Positions 1 to 7,481 of a stretch of DNA of 42,513 nucleotides are shown here, piece by piece. Origin of the DNA: a virus; IMG/VR virus record IMGVR_UViG_3300021467_000011, positions 1-42,513 of that record. One strand, written 5' to 3'. How positions within the stretch are numbered: the first letter of the stretch is position 1; each line of letters starts with the position of its first letter. A model generated the notes under the pieces. It did no database searches. It saw only the letters and a list, made by a program, of their open reading frames with translations, and had not been told where the DNA came from. Made by a program: the position numbers and the translations under genes.

Positions 1-137
1 GCGCTATTCGGTGGCAATAACCGCTTCGATGGAGCGGTTTTCTTCGTCGAGGGTTTTCAAGTCAATCTGATAGGCCCGGACGGTAAGGTCGGATTGGAAT
101 CGCGGGATTGTTTCCGTGTCGAATCCGTCGTAGAAAT
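1..137. repeat. Terminal overlap, left copy (circular contig)
   Basis: This stretch repeats 42377-42513 with two substitutions, at positions 5 (T here, G in the other copy) and 132 (A here, T in the other copy). Each mismatch lies within 6 bases of one physical end of the sequence, which is what end-of-contig base errors look like. The overlap closes the sequence into a circle of about 42,376 bp. The T at position 5 creates an artificial stop codon in the gene crossing the junction. Confidence 0.93.
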
Positions 138-384
138 TTCTGCCATTCTTTTTGGCAGCTGGCTCAAAGAAACCTTTGTGGAGTTTGCAGTGAGTCCGCG
201 CCGCCGATTCCGTCCAGACCGATTTCGGGTATCGCAGTGCCTGAATCTCTGATTTGCCGCCCTTGATGCCGTAGATAACGTCGATGCACTTGCCGTCGGA
301 TTTCTGCGCACAATTCTTTCGCGCAAAACGGTCGTATTTGTCTGGGTCTTCTAATCTGCAACTGTGTTCGTTGGGGTAGGGCAT
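1..384 (-). CDS. Prohead protease-major capsid fusion, N-terminal part (continues at 42513)
   Basis: These are the first 127 or so codons of a gene that crosses the contig junction and ends at 40385, giving about 791 residues in total. The start at 384 lies 3 nt after the portal stop. The N-terminus (MPYPNEHSCRLEDPD) resembles a small Cys-containing domain often found ahead of phage head proteases; the protease core follows after the junction. The apparent stop at 4-6 comes only from the end mismatch at base 5. In the other copy the codon is Ser and the frame continues as ATESRIAVFD. Read alone, this piece would be called a 126-residue orphan, which would be wrong. Confidence 0.88.
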
Positions 385-387
385 AGA

Positions 388-1860
388 CTATCCTTTCGCT
401 ACATTTGGTAGATTCTGGCCGCCCTTCGTTGCCGCAGGTTCCGGCAGGCCGAGTTCCTTGAGCAGTTCGCGCTCCTTCGCCAACTGCCTCAATTCGCGCT
501 CGTAATCCCTGCCCTGGGCCGCATACTCAGCCGCTAACGTAGTAGTCAGATTCGTCAGGCGAGTCTTTTGGGCCACCGCCTCCTTGACCGGATCGACGTG
601 TTCAGCGCCAGGCCAAAACCATTGGATCATCAGCCGGTCAGTATCTATCGGCGGTAATTGCATCGAGCGGATAAGCTGAGCCTCACGCAGCCAGGCGAAA
701 AACACGCGATCAAGGAAATGTTCCTCCAGCCACGCGCGCACGGTACGGATGAAACGGAAATATATCTGCCAGTCGAGCCGGCCAGAGGCATAGTTATAGT
801 CGGCGCTGTTCGCGGCGGCGACGTTGAACGGCATATTCAGACAGCGGGCGATCTCGTTGATTAGCTCCCGCTTGAAATCACTGTACGTGCTGCTGGGTTG
901 CTCCGGTTTGAACTGATTCATCCGGCGCCCGGGCGGTAGGGTAAGCATCGCATTGCGCGCGATCTCGACCTCATCCATCACGTCGATTTCATCCTCCCAT
1001 TCCGCTCCGGTGGGGTCGGACTCGATCGTCGCCGATATGTTTGCGGCCGTTTCCGCCGCCGAGACCGTCGCTAACGTGAAGCGCCGCAATTGGGCAAAAA
1101 GCGGGATCGCCGGCGTTATCCACGGCACACCACGTGATTGCCCAGGCCGGTCTTGTCGGTAGAGGTGGATTACGTGGTTGGCATCTACGATGTTATACTC
1201 GTAAGCGCCGACAATATCGATCCGGTCTGAGCCGGGGTGGGCCTTGAGCACGTAGTAGCGCGCCGGCCGACCGTCCTCATCGTATTCGATTCCGTCCCGG
1301 ACATTGTCCCGGTCGAACAAGCCGGGACTCGCTATGCGATCGGGCTCGACTACCCGCAAGCGCAGAGATACGTCCGGTCGGTTCGCCCGAAAGTTCAGCC
1401 AATGTGCCCTCGGGCGCTTGTTCTCCAGGATGACGAATGCCTCGCCGCTTTCGTCTTGTTGCAGGCTGCCGACGAGACGCAGAATCTCATTGAATTTCAG
1501 TCGGCCCTCAATATCGCAGTCTTCGGCCCACAAGCCGAATAAGTCTTCGACTCGACGATTAAAACCGGGGTCATCGCTGAGCACTTGCAGCCGAGGCCCC
1601 GTGCCGACTATGTCATTCGCCTTCGTCTCAACGATGCCTTTCGCGTAACAATTGTTGCGGATTTCATATCTCGCCCGATTGCGCAGGGTCGCCAGATCGG
1701 CCCTGATAAGGCTGTCTGCGTCGCGTCCGTCGGCGTAAAGCCAGTGGTTTTCGGTGTGCCGCGTAGTGGCCGCCGCATCGTAGCTTCGCCATCGAAATCG
1801 CGGCTGGTCTGATAAGCGAATTATCGTCGGTTGCTTAGACTGTTTTTTGGCTTTGGCCAT
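388..1860 (-). CDS. Portal protein (lambda gpB-like)
   Basis: The product is 490 residues and matches the lambda portal family: a basic N-terminus (MAKAKKQSK), a long segment rich in DPGFNRRVEDLF-type helices, the ESGEAFVILE strand, and the conserved stretch around INEIARCLNMPFNVAAANSA and YNYASGRLDW. It forms the dodecameric ring at the capsid vertex through which DNA is packaged and the tail attaches. The start at 1860 was chosen over an upstream in-frame ATG at 2019 because it begins 2 nt after the gpW-like stop and has a purine-rich GGCGGGGG leader. Order and spacing (W, portal, head protease) are those of lambda. Confidence 0.93.
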   Translation of the reverse strand: MAKAKKQSKQPTIIRLSDQPRFRWRSYDAAATTRHTENHWLYADGRDADSLIRADLATLRNRARYEIRNNCYAKGIVETKANDIVGTGPRLQVLSDDPGFNRRVEDLFGLWAEDCDIEGRLKFNEILRLVGSLQQDESGEAFVILENKRPRAHWLNFRANRPDVSLRLRVVEPDRIASPGLFDRDNVRDGIEYDEDGRPARYYVLKAHPGSDRIDIVGAYEYNIVDANHVIHLYRQDRPGQSRGVPWITPAIPLFAQLRRFTLATVSAAETAANISATIESDPTGAEWEDEIDVMDEVEIARNAMLTLPPGRRMNQFKPEQPSSTYSDFKRELINEIARCLNMPFNVAAANSADYNYASGRLDWQIYFRFIRTVRAWLEEHFLDRVFFAWLREAQLIRSMQLPPIDTDRLMIQWFWPGAEHVDPVKEAVAQKTRLTNLTTTLAAEYAAQGRDYERELRQLAKERELLKELGLPEPAATKGGQNLPNVAKG

Positions 1861-1862
1861 AT

Positions 1863-2069
1863 CTATCGAGGCCCCCCCGCCTTGAGGTTCGTGATTTTGA
1901 ATCCGCGTCCGGTGGCGTTCAGGCCGGCGTAATATCTCCGTGCGGCTATAAGTTCGCTCAACGCACGATAAGTGATGCTGCGACCGCCAATTGAAAGCGA
2001 AACCGGTTTGCCTGCCCAATTTTCGATTGCAGTATCAAGTGCAGCGATTATCAAGTCGTATTGCCCCAT
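1863..2069 (-). CDS. gpW-like head-tail connector
   Basis: At 68 residues it has exactly the length of lambda gpW, with the same layout: an N-terminal helix (LIIAALDTAIENWAG), a short beta hairpin (KPVSLSIGGRSITYRAL), a second helix (LSELIAARRYYAGLN) and a basic tail. gpW-family proteins complete the filled head so that FII and the tail can join. Its position directly before the portal gene is conserved in lambda-like phages. A terminator lies just upstream, so it is probably the first gene of its own transcript or depends on antitermination. Confidence 0.85.
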   Translation of the reverse strand: MGQYDLIIAALDTAIENWAGKPVSLSIGGRSITYRALSELIAARRYYAGLNATGRGFKITNLKAGGPR

Positions 2070-2083
2070 ATTCGCAAAGCAAT

Positions 2084-2128
2084 AAAAAAACGCGCCGCCC
2101 GGATTCCCGGTTCGCTACGGCGCGTTAG
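2084..2128 (-). terminator. Intrinsic terminator, copy 1 of a repeated pair
   Basis: On the minus strand the arms AACGCGCCG (2126-2118) and CGGCGCGTT (2097-2089) pair perfectly over 9 bp, enclose an inner CCGGG/CCCGG hairpin, and run into seven Ts. It lies between the terminase block and the gpW-portal block. A nearly identical element sits at 33256-33297. Confidence 0.85.
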
Positions 2129-2284
2129 CCTATACCACCCCAATTGTGTTTTAGTTAAAGATGCTTATCCGGCGGGATTTGTCCAGAAAAAATGCCGAAG
2201 AATTGCCGCCTTTGCCAAAAAAGGTACATATATAGACCAAAATATTTATCGCAATACATCTTCACCGTGAAAACATTCTGAAAA
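2129..2284. other. Intergenic gap between two minus-strand terminators
   Basis: No convincing gene is seen. A 34-codon minus-strand frame starting MYCDKYFGLY has no ribosome-binding site of note. The sequence is AT-rich with TATATATG on the minus strand around 2231-2238, a possible -10 region for the gpW-portal operon, but no good -35 is found at the right distance. Confidence 0.4.
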
Positions 2285-2320
2285 AAAGGTGTTGACAACA
2301 GTGCGCTCAGCGTTGTCAAA
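2285..2320 (-). terminator. Intrinsic terminator after the terminase block
   Basis: On the minus strand TTGACAAC (2320-2313) and GTTGTCAA (2300-2293) form an 8-bp stem with a 12-nt loop, followed by CACC and seven Ts. It overlaps the stop of the zinc-ribbon gene that ends at 2316. The same perfect inverted repeat could also be an operator, but the T-run favours a terminator. Confidence 0.75.
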
Positions 2321-2522
2321 TCATAGTTTCTTTGGTCCGAATCCGCTTGCCGCAATATCTGCATATCCTATAGCGGCGTATCGCGCCTGGCAGGCTAACG
2401 GTCTTGAGCACTCTCCACGGCCGGCCCAATTCGTCCCGGAAATCGCGGCAGCCGCAGCGAGGGCATCTGATTCCCTTCGGCGGCGATTCTTCGCTTTTCG
2501 GTTTCTTTCCACCAGCCGTCAT
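2316..2522 (-). CDS. Small zinc-ribbon protein
   Basis: The 68-residue product has a CPRCGC motif at residues 20-25 and a CRYCGK motif near 53-58, so four cysteines suitable for one zinc ion, in a basic protein. Its ATG overlaps the large terminase stop in an ATGA, indicating coupled translation. Small zinc-ribbon proteins of this type (for example Mu Com) can act as nucleic-acid-binding regulators, but no function can be assigned here beyond nucleic-acid binding as a likely role. It is the last gene before a terminator. Confidence 0.75.
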   Translation of the reverse strand: MTAGGKKPKSEESPPKGIRCPRCGCRDFRDELGRPWRVLKTVSLPGAIRRYRICRYCGKRIRTKETMI

Positions 2523-4522
2523 AGCAGCCCCCGTTTTGCGGCCTGCAATTCGGACAATTTGATTTTTCGCTTTCGCGCTGCCGGCCTGGCTGTCGTCGCC
2601 GGAGTATTACGGTCTCGCAAGCGCCAGACGCCCTTATAATACGCGGCGGCCGCGGCCAGAACCGCAGTATCAAGCGAATGGGTCGGTGCGCCGCTTCGAA
2701 CCGGTCGCCAGGCATAGCGGACATTACCGTTGCGATCCCGGACTTTCACCTTCTGCTCGTTGCTGAATTCGCGCATATAATATTCCGGCAACTCGTCATA
2801 AAACTGGGTTTTCGCCTCTGAGACGATCTTGCCGTCCTGGTCCCGCTCCGGCATCACCCACGAGGTGACTTGGTTCTTGAAATATGAGGTATCCACGATT
2901 AACAGTTGCAGACCCCGGAAATGACGGCGCCTGGCACGGTTCAGCCGTCTTTGGGTGGCCACCTCAAGGTCGGATGCCTGTAACGGTCGTAAGCGCGGCC
3001 CGGGCTCGCCTTTCGTCGGGAAAACTAAACCTGGATGGCGCAGACAAAACTCGTAGACATCATCAGGCTCAAAGCCCGAATCAATCAGCAGCGCTGTAAC
3101 CGCCAACCAGGGCCGCTTCTCATTATCCGTCCCATCCGCCCAGGGCAAAGCCGGCTGCAAAACGTCACGTTCCAGTTCCTCGAAGCTCGCCAATGAACCA
3201 GAATCGACAACCCAATTGCGCAACTCAGGCCCGAATCCGCGAATCTCGTAATCAATTCGCACAATGCCTCGCGCCCGGCTCTTGTGATAATCGGCCCCAG
3301 CGACGAGTAGTTTACATTCGACCGGGACGGTCCGCTTATTATAACCGCCTTTTAACTGGATTAGAGATTCCGGCTTTATGCGCAGGCCGGTCTCTTCGAA
3401 CGGTTCTCCAAGAGTTTCGTTGAAAAAAATGATGATTTTTCCCTGGGCTTTACCTTCCTCGCTGCTTGCGGCAAACCAATCGGCCATTATGTTCGGCCAA
3501 GATGCGCCCGGGAATGGACTCAACAAGCCGCTTATGTGGTAGCCGCTATGCCGCTTGCTTCGCGCTGGCTGGCCGTGTATATTCCCATCGGCGTCAATTG
3601 TCTGGCCTTCCGGAACCCAAACGCCGGCCGCCACACATTCTTCCTTGTCTGCCTCGCGTATCTTGTGCGCGCAATAGACACATTCGTACCATACATCAGC
3701 CGATGCCTTGATTTCGTCCGGCTCGCGAAGCGATTTCGGTACTTTTAGCTGTGCGAACACCCAGACCTGATATTCTCCGCATCGCGGACAAGGCACGTAA
3801 TACTTGCGCATATCACTTTGGGCGTAATGCGCGGCGATAAAGCCGGTTTTGCTCGTCGGTGTACAGACGTTGACGATCTTGCGGTCCCAAAAGGCTTGTG
3901 TGCGTTTCTCCGCGAGGTCTGCCGGCGGGCCACCGCGTCCCGTGAACGCCGGATATTTATCCGGCTCGTCGCGAAAGAGGTATCGTATCGTCCGGCTCGC
4001 CAGCGCCGAGGGCGAACCTGCCCAGCCAAAAAACAGGTCCATAGTGTCGTAGCGATGATGATGCGCTTTGAGGGCCCGCTTACCGTGCCAATGACGCCGC
4101 AGAATCGGCGATTCGGTGACCATATTTTTGATGCGCTTCTGGGCGACGTATTCGACCGCCTCCTCGGTGGGCACGATATAGAGCGCCGGGCCCGGTTCGC
4201 GGTCTATCGCCCAACCGATCATATTCTCGATGCTGCGGCTCTTGCCGACCTGCGCCGAAGCCATTACGCTGATTTCCGTCACCTCAGGATCGCAGAAGGC
4301 GTTCATCACCTCGCGCATATACGGCGTGCGGCTGGTTTGATAGGGCCCTGGTTCGGCGCTGGTCTCCGCATCCAGGATGCGAAACGCATCGGCCCAATCG
4401 GCGACCTTGAGCGTTTCCGGCAGAATCCAGGCCCGGCGCTCGGCCTCCGACCAGAGCGGATCAAACAGCGGCTCTTCAACTTGCTGCGAATTTGCTGATT
4501 GCCCTTTTGATTTCATCATCAA
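2519..4522 (-). CDS. Terminase large subunit (lambda gpA family)
   Basis: The 667-residue protein is the ATP-driven DNA-packaging motor and nuclease. The Walker A-like loop is SAQVGKS at about residues 89-95, a Walker B-like acidic strand is YLFRDEPDKYP, and the nuclease half contains AGADYHKSRARG, LLIDSGFEPDDVY and HSLDTAVLAA, in the order expected of GpA proteins. A CPRCGEYQVWV segment is also typical of this family. Three consecutive Met codons begin the gene; the first overlaps the small-subunit gene by 47 bp. It follows the small subunit as in lambda, which predicts a cos-type packaging strategy. Confidence 0.95.
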   Translation of the reverse strand: MMMKSKGQSANSQQVEEPLFDPLWSEAERRAWILPETLKVADWADAFRILDAETSAEPGPYQTSRTPYMREVMNAFCDPEVTEISVMASAQVGKSRSIENMIGWAIDREPGPALYIVPTEEAVEYVAQKRIKNMVTESPILRRHWHGKRALKAHHHRYDTMDLFFGWAGSPSALASRTIRYLFRDEPDKYPAFTGRGGPPADLAEKRTQAFWDRKIVNVCTPTSKTGFIAAHYAQSDMRKYYVPCPRCGEYQVWVFAQLKVPKSLREPDEIKASADVWYECVYCAHKIREADKEECVAAGVWVPEGQTIDADGNIHGQPARSKRHSGYHISGLLSPFPGASWPNIMADWFAASSEEGKAQGKIIIFFNETLGEPFEETGLRIKPESLIQLKGGYNKRTVPVECKLLVAGADYHKSRARGIVRIDYEIRGFGPELRNWVVDSGSLASFEELERDVLQPALPWADGTDNEKRPWLAVTALLIDSGFEPDDVYEFCLRHPGLVFPTKGEPGPRLRPLQASDLEVATQRRLNRARRRHFRGLQLLIVDTSYFKNQVTSWVMPERDQDGKIVSEAKTQFYDELPEYYMREFSNEQKVKVRDRNGNVRYAWRPVRSGAPTHSLDTAVLAAAAAYYKGVWRLRDRNTPATTARPAARKRKIKLSELQAAKRGLL

Positions 4523-4946
4523 TCATTTGTCGAATCGCGCTTTCTTTTTTGCCGACCAATCGCGGCGCAAGTTTGCGCCCAAGACCAATCAGCGTCCGTC
4601 GCAGGACGACTACCTTACGGACGTTTTGTTCTTCCATCTCATCACGTGCGATATATTTGCCTTGCCGAATCGCAAGTTCCAATTTAGCCAATTGTGTGCG
4701 AGTCTCGCGAAATTCGGCCTCGGCGATTTCCTTGCGGGACGAATCGAGTGGGCGCTCGTTATCGTTGTTGCGTTTGAAGGCGTCTAAAATGGACTTGGCG
4801 TAATATACCTTGCCGTCCAGGATGACGGTGGGCATATTGCGCTCGTCAATCCAGCGGCGGATAGTTCTGCGGCTTACGCCGGCATAGGCTGCCGCTGCGG
4901 TTTGTGTGGGCAGTAATTGGTCGTGATCACGGACATCTGATTTCAT
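4476..4946 (-). CDS. Terminase small subunit (Nu1-like)
   Basis: The 156-residue product starts with a MerR or excisionase-type winged helix (TQTAAAAYAGVSRRTIRRWI then DGKVYYAKSILDAF) that would bind the packaging site, followed by a long charged helix (about residues 68-125) for oligomer formation and contact with the large subunit. This is the plan of lambda Nu1. It overlaps the large subunit gene by 47 bp. The 63-bp gap upstream, before the XRE gene, is the natural place to look for cos. Confidence 0.85.
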   Translation of the reverse strand: MKSDVRDHDQLLPTQTAAAAYAGVSRRTIRRWIDERNMPTVILDGKVYYAKSILDAFKRNNDNERPLDSSRKEIAEAEFRETRTQLAKLELAIRQGKYIARDEMEEQNVRKVVVLRRTLIGLGRKLAPRLVGKKESAIRQMIDDEIKRAISKFAAS

Positions 4947-5009
4947 AACTTACGCAAAGAAGCTGTCCTGCGTTCTTCTTAGTGTCCCCCCGAATGTAAA
5001 CAAACAGAC

Positions 5010-5270
5010 TTAGTCCCCCTTGTTCGCCGCTTTCTTATGTCTGCCGCACCAGAGCATCACCTGGGTTGAAGGTAAGGATTCCGCGAAGAAAAACTCTAAC
5101 GGCTTGCTATAGATGTCGGCCAATCCATTCAGGCGGGAGCATTTCGGCTCGCTCTTGCCGTTCTCGAAATCACGGAGTAACGATGCTCTTATCCCCGCTT
5201 TTTTGGCCGCTTGTTTCAGCGTCAGCCCAACGGCTTCACGTGCAATCCTGAGTCTTTCTCCAATTTGCAT
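5010..5270 (-). CDS. XRE-family helix-turn-helix regulator
   Basis: The 86-residue protein has a classic five-helix HTH at residues 4-62: GERLRIAREAVGLTLKQAAK, then AGIRASLLRDFENGKSEP, then LNGLADIYSKPLEFFF. The tail beginning LPSTQVMLWCGR resembles the linker of XRE regulators that are fused to an ImmA/IrrE protease, but here the protein stops, so this is a stand-alone or shortened version. It sits immediately upstream of the terminase genes and in the same direction, so it may act as a late-gene regulator rather than the immunity repressor. Confidence 0.8.
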   Translation of the reverse strand: MQIGERLRIAREAVGLTLKQAAKKAGIRASLLRDFENGKSEPKCSRLNGLADIYSKPLEFFFAESLPSTQVMLWCGRHKKAANKGD

Positions 5271-5427
5271 AATGCTCCTTTAGAACCCGATATGCCTCAA
5301 CCGCCAGGTCGCTGGCGTGTCTCTCAACCCGGAACCAGTTAGCATCGTCGGGCGCCTGGATGCGGGCGATAAGAACAATGCTCTTGTCCTCGTCAACCGT
5401 AAGCACTTGGCAGGCTTTGCAAATCAT
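5236..5427 (-). CDS. Hypothetical small protein
   Basis: A 63-residue product not recognised. It has a CKAC pair at residues 3-6, then a strand-rich centre (SIVLIARIQAPDD) and an amphipathic C-terminal helix. It overlaps the XRE gene by 35 bp and the preceding gene by an ATGA, so it belongs to a tightly packed operon. Confidence 0.6.
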   Translation of the reverse strand: MICKACQVLTVDEDKSIVLIARIQAPDDANWFRVERHASDLAVEAYRVLKEHYANWRKTQDCT

Positions 5428-5699
5428 TTCTTGGTTTTCTTGATCGGGCCACTATAACGCTTCTTGAGCGCCGTTGCAATCGCAGTCAAAATCGCGCCAA
5501 TAGCTATCAGTTTCCCGTACCCTATCGCAATGCCTACCTGCGTGACGGTCTGCGCCGCAGCCTCCAGGGCAGCCAGGGCGTTCGGATCGAGGACCACCGG
5601 ATTGTTCGGGTCTCCAGGGTTTACCTGCGCGTACTGGCAGCCGGCACACGCCAGTAGAATCACTAACGTCCATTTTGCCGTCTTCACGTAGTCCAACAT
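5424..5699 (-). CDS. Putative membrane lipoprotein (lysis-related candidate)
   Basis: The 91-residue protein has an N-terminal hydrophobic signal (TLVILLACAGC) with Cys18 and Cys21, either of which could be the lipidated residue (LLAC or CAGC), then a spacer, then a second hydrophobic segment at about residues 56-77 (IAIGYGKLIAIGAILTAIAT) ending in a basic tail (KKRYSGPIKKTKK). Two membrane-active segments and a basic C-terminus would suit a holin or spanin-like accessory, but sequence alone does not decide. The gene carries an AAGGAG-type site upstream and overlaps the next gene by ATGA. Confidence 0.6.
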   Translation of the reverse strand: MLDYVKTAKWTLVILLACAGCQYAQVNPGDPNNPVVLDPNALAALEAAAQTVTQVGIAIGYGKLIAIGAILTAIATALKKRYSGPIKKTKK

Positions 5700-5752
5700 C
5701 TCTTCGACTCCTTACCAGATGACGTTATATCTCTTCTTACTCTTCATCGGTT

Positions 5753-5986
5753 TTACTCTTTCAGCTGCACGCGCCCACGTTCATCCAACTTAAACCCGAA
5801 GCCAGGCCATAGTCCTTCACATCGCTTCACACATCCGTCTGGCGTGATAACCAACACGGTAGAAGCGGACCGTACACGACCGTCCGCATCAGCAACGCCC
5901 AATTCCACGTAGCCATCTTCGGCTTTTGTCAATGTCAGATACGTTGGCTTCTCTTCTACTTTTCCTGACCAAATTTCAAGTCTCAT
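5753..5986 (-). CDS. Hypothetical protein, tandem paralogue 1
   Basis: The 77-residue product is clearly related to the next gene (6010-6240): both start with a hydrophobic-basic MxLxxW strand, share PTYL, a central VDADG/VDAQG, the block ITPDGCVKR/ITSDGCLKR and the identical ending GFKLDERGRV. The start at 5986 was chosen for its AAGGAAGG site; an earlier in-frame ATG at 6025 would overlap the neighbour. Function is not recognised; the fold is probably a small all-beta domain. Confidence 0.7.
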   Translation of the reverse strand: MRLEIWSGKVEEKPTYLTLTKAEDGYVELGVADADGRVRSASTVLVITPDGCVKRCEGLWPGFGFKLDERGRVQLKE

Positions 5987-6009
5987 TATCCTTCCTTTCT
6001 TCTTTGGTT

Positions 6010-6240
6010 TTACTCTACCTGCCACACGCGCCCACGTTCATCCAATTTGAATCCTAACCGGGAGCTTACTTCAGGGTATCGCTTCAAACACCCGTCTGAA
6101 GTAATCGCTAAAAGCTTGCAACCTAAACATAGAACGCCTTGTGCATCAACAGCGTATAATTCTATATCTCCATCGTTTTCTACCAACCTAAGATAGGTCG
6201 GCTCCTTCCCTAATTTTTCTGGCCAAACTTTAAGTTCCAT
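6010..6240 (-). CDS. Hypothetical protein, tandem paralogue 2
   Basis: The 76-residue product is the upstream copy of the tandem pair. It has the same residues listed for its partner (PTYLRL, ITSDGCLKR, GFKLDERGRV) but diverges in the middle (CLGCKLL in place of RSASTVLV). The start at 6240 has an AAAGGAAAG site 5 nt upstream. Divergence between the copies shows that the duplication is not recent and that both are probably kept by selection. Confidence 0.7.
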   Translation of the reverse strand: MELKVWPEKLGKEPTYLRLVENDGDIELYAVDAQGVLCLGCKLLAITSDGCLKRYPEVSSRLGFKLDERGRVWQVE

Positions 6241-6380
6241 TGCCTTTCCTTTCACAACTCGCACTTTTTGCAAAACCCCATACACGCCATCCCAATTACG
6301 CCTGATTTGCCGGAAAGGTTGTGCCTCGCTTTTGGCAAATAATAAAAGTTGTTATCCGGCCTTTTTCATTGATTCCACTT

Positions 6381-6590
6381 TTACTTTTTCAACTCTCCAT
6401 CTTCGTCGTAGTCGTCCTCGTTCGCTAAATTGCTCCAATAATCAGGGGGCACTTTCAGTGCTGGTCGATCCTTCATCTCCGTATGCCGAATACCGTGCTG
6501 TCGGCAGAATCTGCACACTCCGTATTTGCTTTCCGTATCGCGACCGCAAATATAGCAAGGATGTATCTCTTTCTCAGCCATTGCATTCAT
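6381..6590 (-). CDS. Small zinc-finger protein
   Basis: The product has CYICGRD near the N-terminus followed by CRFCRQH about a dozen residues later, a compact four-Cys zinc site, and an acidic tail (NEDDYDEDGELKK). The exact start is ambiguous: ATG codons lie at 6590 and 6581, both overlapping the end of the upstream gene. Such small zinc proteins in phages are often anti-host or DNA-binding factors; no specific role is claimed. Confidence 0.6.
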   Translation of the reverse strand: MNAMAEKEIHPCYICGRDTESKYGVCRFCRQHGIRHTEMKDRPALKVPPDYWSNLANEDDYDEDGELKK

Positions 6591-6762
6591 TAACGCATCG
6601 CACTATCTCTTTGGCATCAGACTCGGCTACGTGTGCCGCCACCACCCGGCCACGCTGAGTATACACGTTGAAATAGCGCGTTCGGTAATCTCGCAGCGGC
6701 TTGCCGTCGATTATCACCGGCGTAGCCCGTAGCCTCTCAAGGTTCTTCACCTGTGTCTTCAC
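6574..6762 (-). CDS. Hypothetical small basic protein
   Basis: The 62-residue product contains TPVIIDGKPLRDYRTRYFNVY and ends in a short helix with a Cys (IVRCVNECNG). No family is recognised. It overlaps the holin candidate stop by an ATGA and the zinc-finger gene at its 3' end, so translation is coupled on both sides. Confidence 0.6.
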   Translation of the reverse strand: MKTQVKNLERLRATPVIIDGKPLRDYRTRYFNVYTQRGRVVAAHVAESDAKEIVRCVNECNG

Positions 6763-7127
6763 AACTTGATTTCCTTCTTCGCTTTAACTCTACCAATCAA
6801 GGCCAGGACTCCAGAGGCCAACAACACCAGTTGGACAATCAAATCGGTTATCGTATCCTCTTCGCCGCTCAGGTCAATGACGCCAAGCCAGGCAAGGAAG
6901 ATGACGACGATCGTTACGAATCCGCCCCATACACCACGACTAAGCCAGGGTTTTTTTGTTTCTTGTTTTGGCGGATCGCTGCTTAATTCTTGCAAGCGAG
7001 AAGCAATGGCCTTCATTCGGTCTTTGTCCTCTTCAGTCGTTGCACTCAACATTGCGCCGAGATTTTGGATTTCTTCTGTTTTGGTTAGTAATCTGGAGTT
7101 TTCCCTGGGTTCTTTTGTTTCGTCCAT
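6759..7127 (-). CDS. Holin candidate (two transmembrane segments)
   Basis: The 122-residue product has a charged N-terminal helix, a transmembrane segment at about residues 68-86 (GFVTIVVIFLAWLGVI), a short acidic loop (DLSGEEDT), a second segment at about 92-112 (DLIVQLVLLASGVLALIG) and a basic tail (RVKAKKEIKL). This layout fits a class II holin that oligomerises in the inner membrane and opens it to the lysis enzyme. The start at 7127 was chosen because of a good AAGGAG site; an earlier ATG at 7187 lacks one. Confidence 0.65.
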   Translation of the reverse strand: MDETKEPRENSRLLTKTEEIQNLGAMLSATTEEDKDRMKAIASRLQELSSDPPKQETKKPWLSRGVWGGFVTIVVIFLAWLGVIDLSGEEDTITDLIVQLVLLASGVLALIGRVKAKKEIKL

Positions 7128-7326
7128 CTCGTATCTCCTTATTTGTGGTAGTAACATACTCCAACGGCAAACCCATTGTCTCTGCAATCGCTTCGGCAGT
7201 TTTCAAAGTACATATATCTATGACCCGTTCAGTAGAGCGTTCCTCGTAATCTTCGATAACAATTTTGAGAAGCGGTGGGCCATATTGGTCGCCTGGCACA
7301 TATCTAATCTTCTTTACTTTCCGCAT
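7033..7326 (-). CDS. Hypothetical protein overlapping the holin gene
   Basis: The 97-residue product from 7326 (MRKVKKIRYVPGD) has a strand-rich first half and a helix (TAEAIAETMGLPLEY). Its last 31 codons lie inside the holin candidate in another frame and are extremely basic and low in structure, as expected where one of two overlapping frames is poorly constrained. An AGGAAAAG site lies about 11 nt before the ATG. Confidence 0.5.
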   Translation of the reverse strand: MRKVKKIRYVPGDQYGPPLLKIVIEDYEERSTERVIDICTLKTAEAIAETMGLPLEYVTTTNKEIRDGRNKRTQGKLQITNQNRRNPKSRRNVECND

Positions 7327-7354
7327 TTTAATTCTGGTACTTTTCCTGTCATTT

Positions 7355-7477
7355 TTATCTCTCACAGTTAGGACATCTACAATACTCACAAAGACCACGA
7401 CCACATTTACACCAACGAACTATGGGTCACCCACATCGACATTTCAGAAGTGCTAATAGTTCTCTTAATCTTCTCAT
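7355..7477 (-). pseudogene. Cys-rich small ORF interrupted by an in-frame TGA
   Basis: From the ATG at 7477 the frame reads MRRLRELLALLKCRCG, then TGA (7429-7427), then continues open as PIVRWCKCGRGLCEYCRC plus PNCER to a TAA at 7355. Eight cysteines in CxC and CxxC spacing on both sides of the stop suggest one 40-residue zinc protein. The ATG is 4 nt after the upstream stop and has a strong AAGGTGAG site. The stop could be a TGG-to-TGA mutation, a sequencing error, or read-through. TGA is used as a normal stop elsewhere in this genome. Confidence 0.5.
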
Positions 7478-7481
7478 CTTC

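Noticed and set aside
3818-4498. Long plus-strand open frame opposite the terminase gene
   Set aside because: It is the complement of a confidently assigned terminase and its open state follows from the codon use of that gene.
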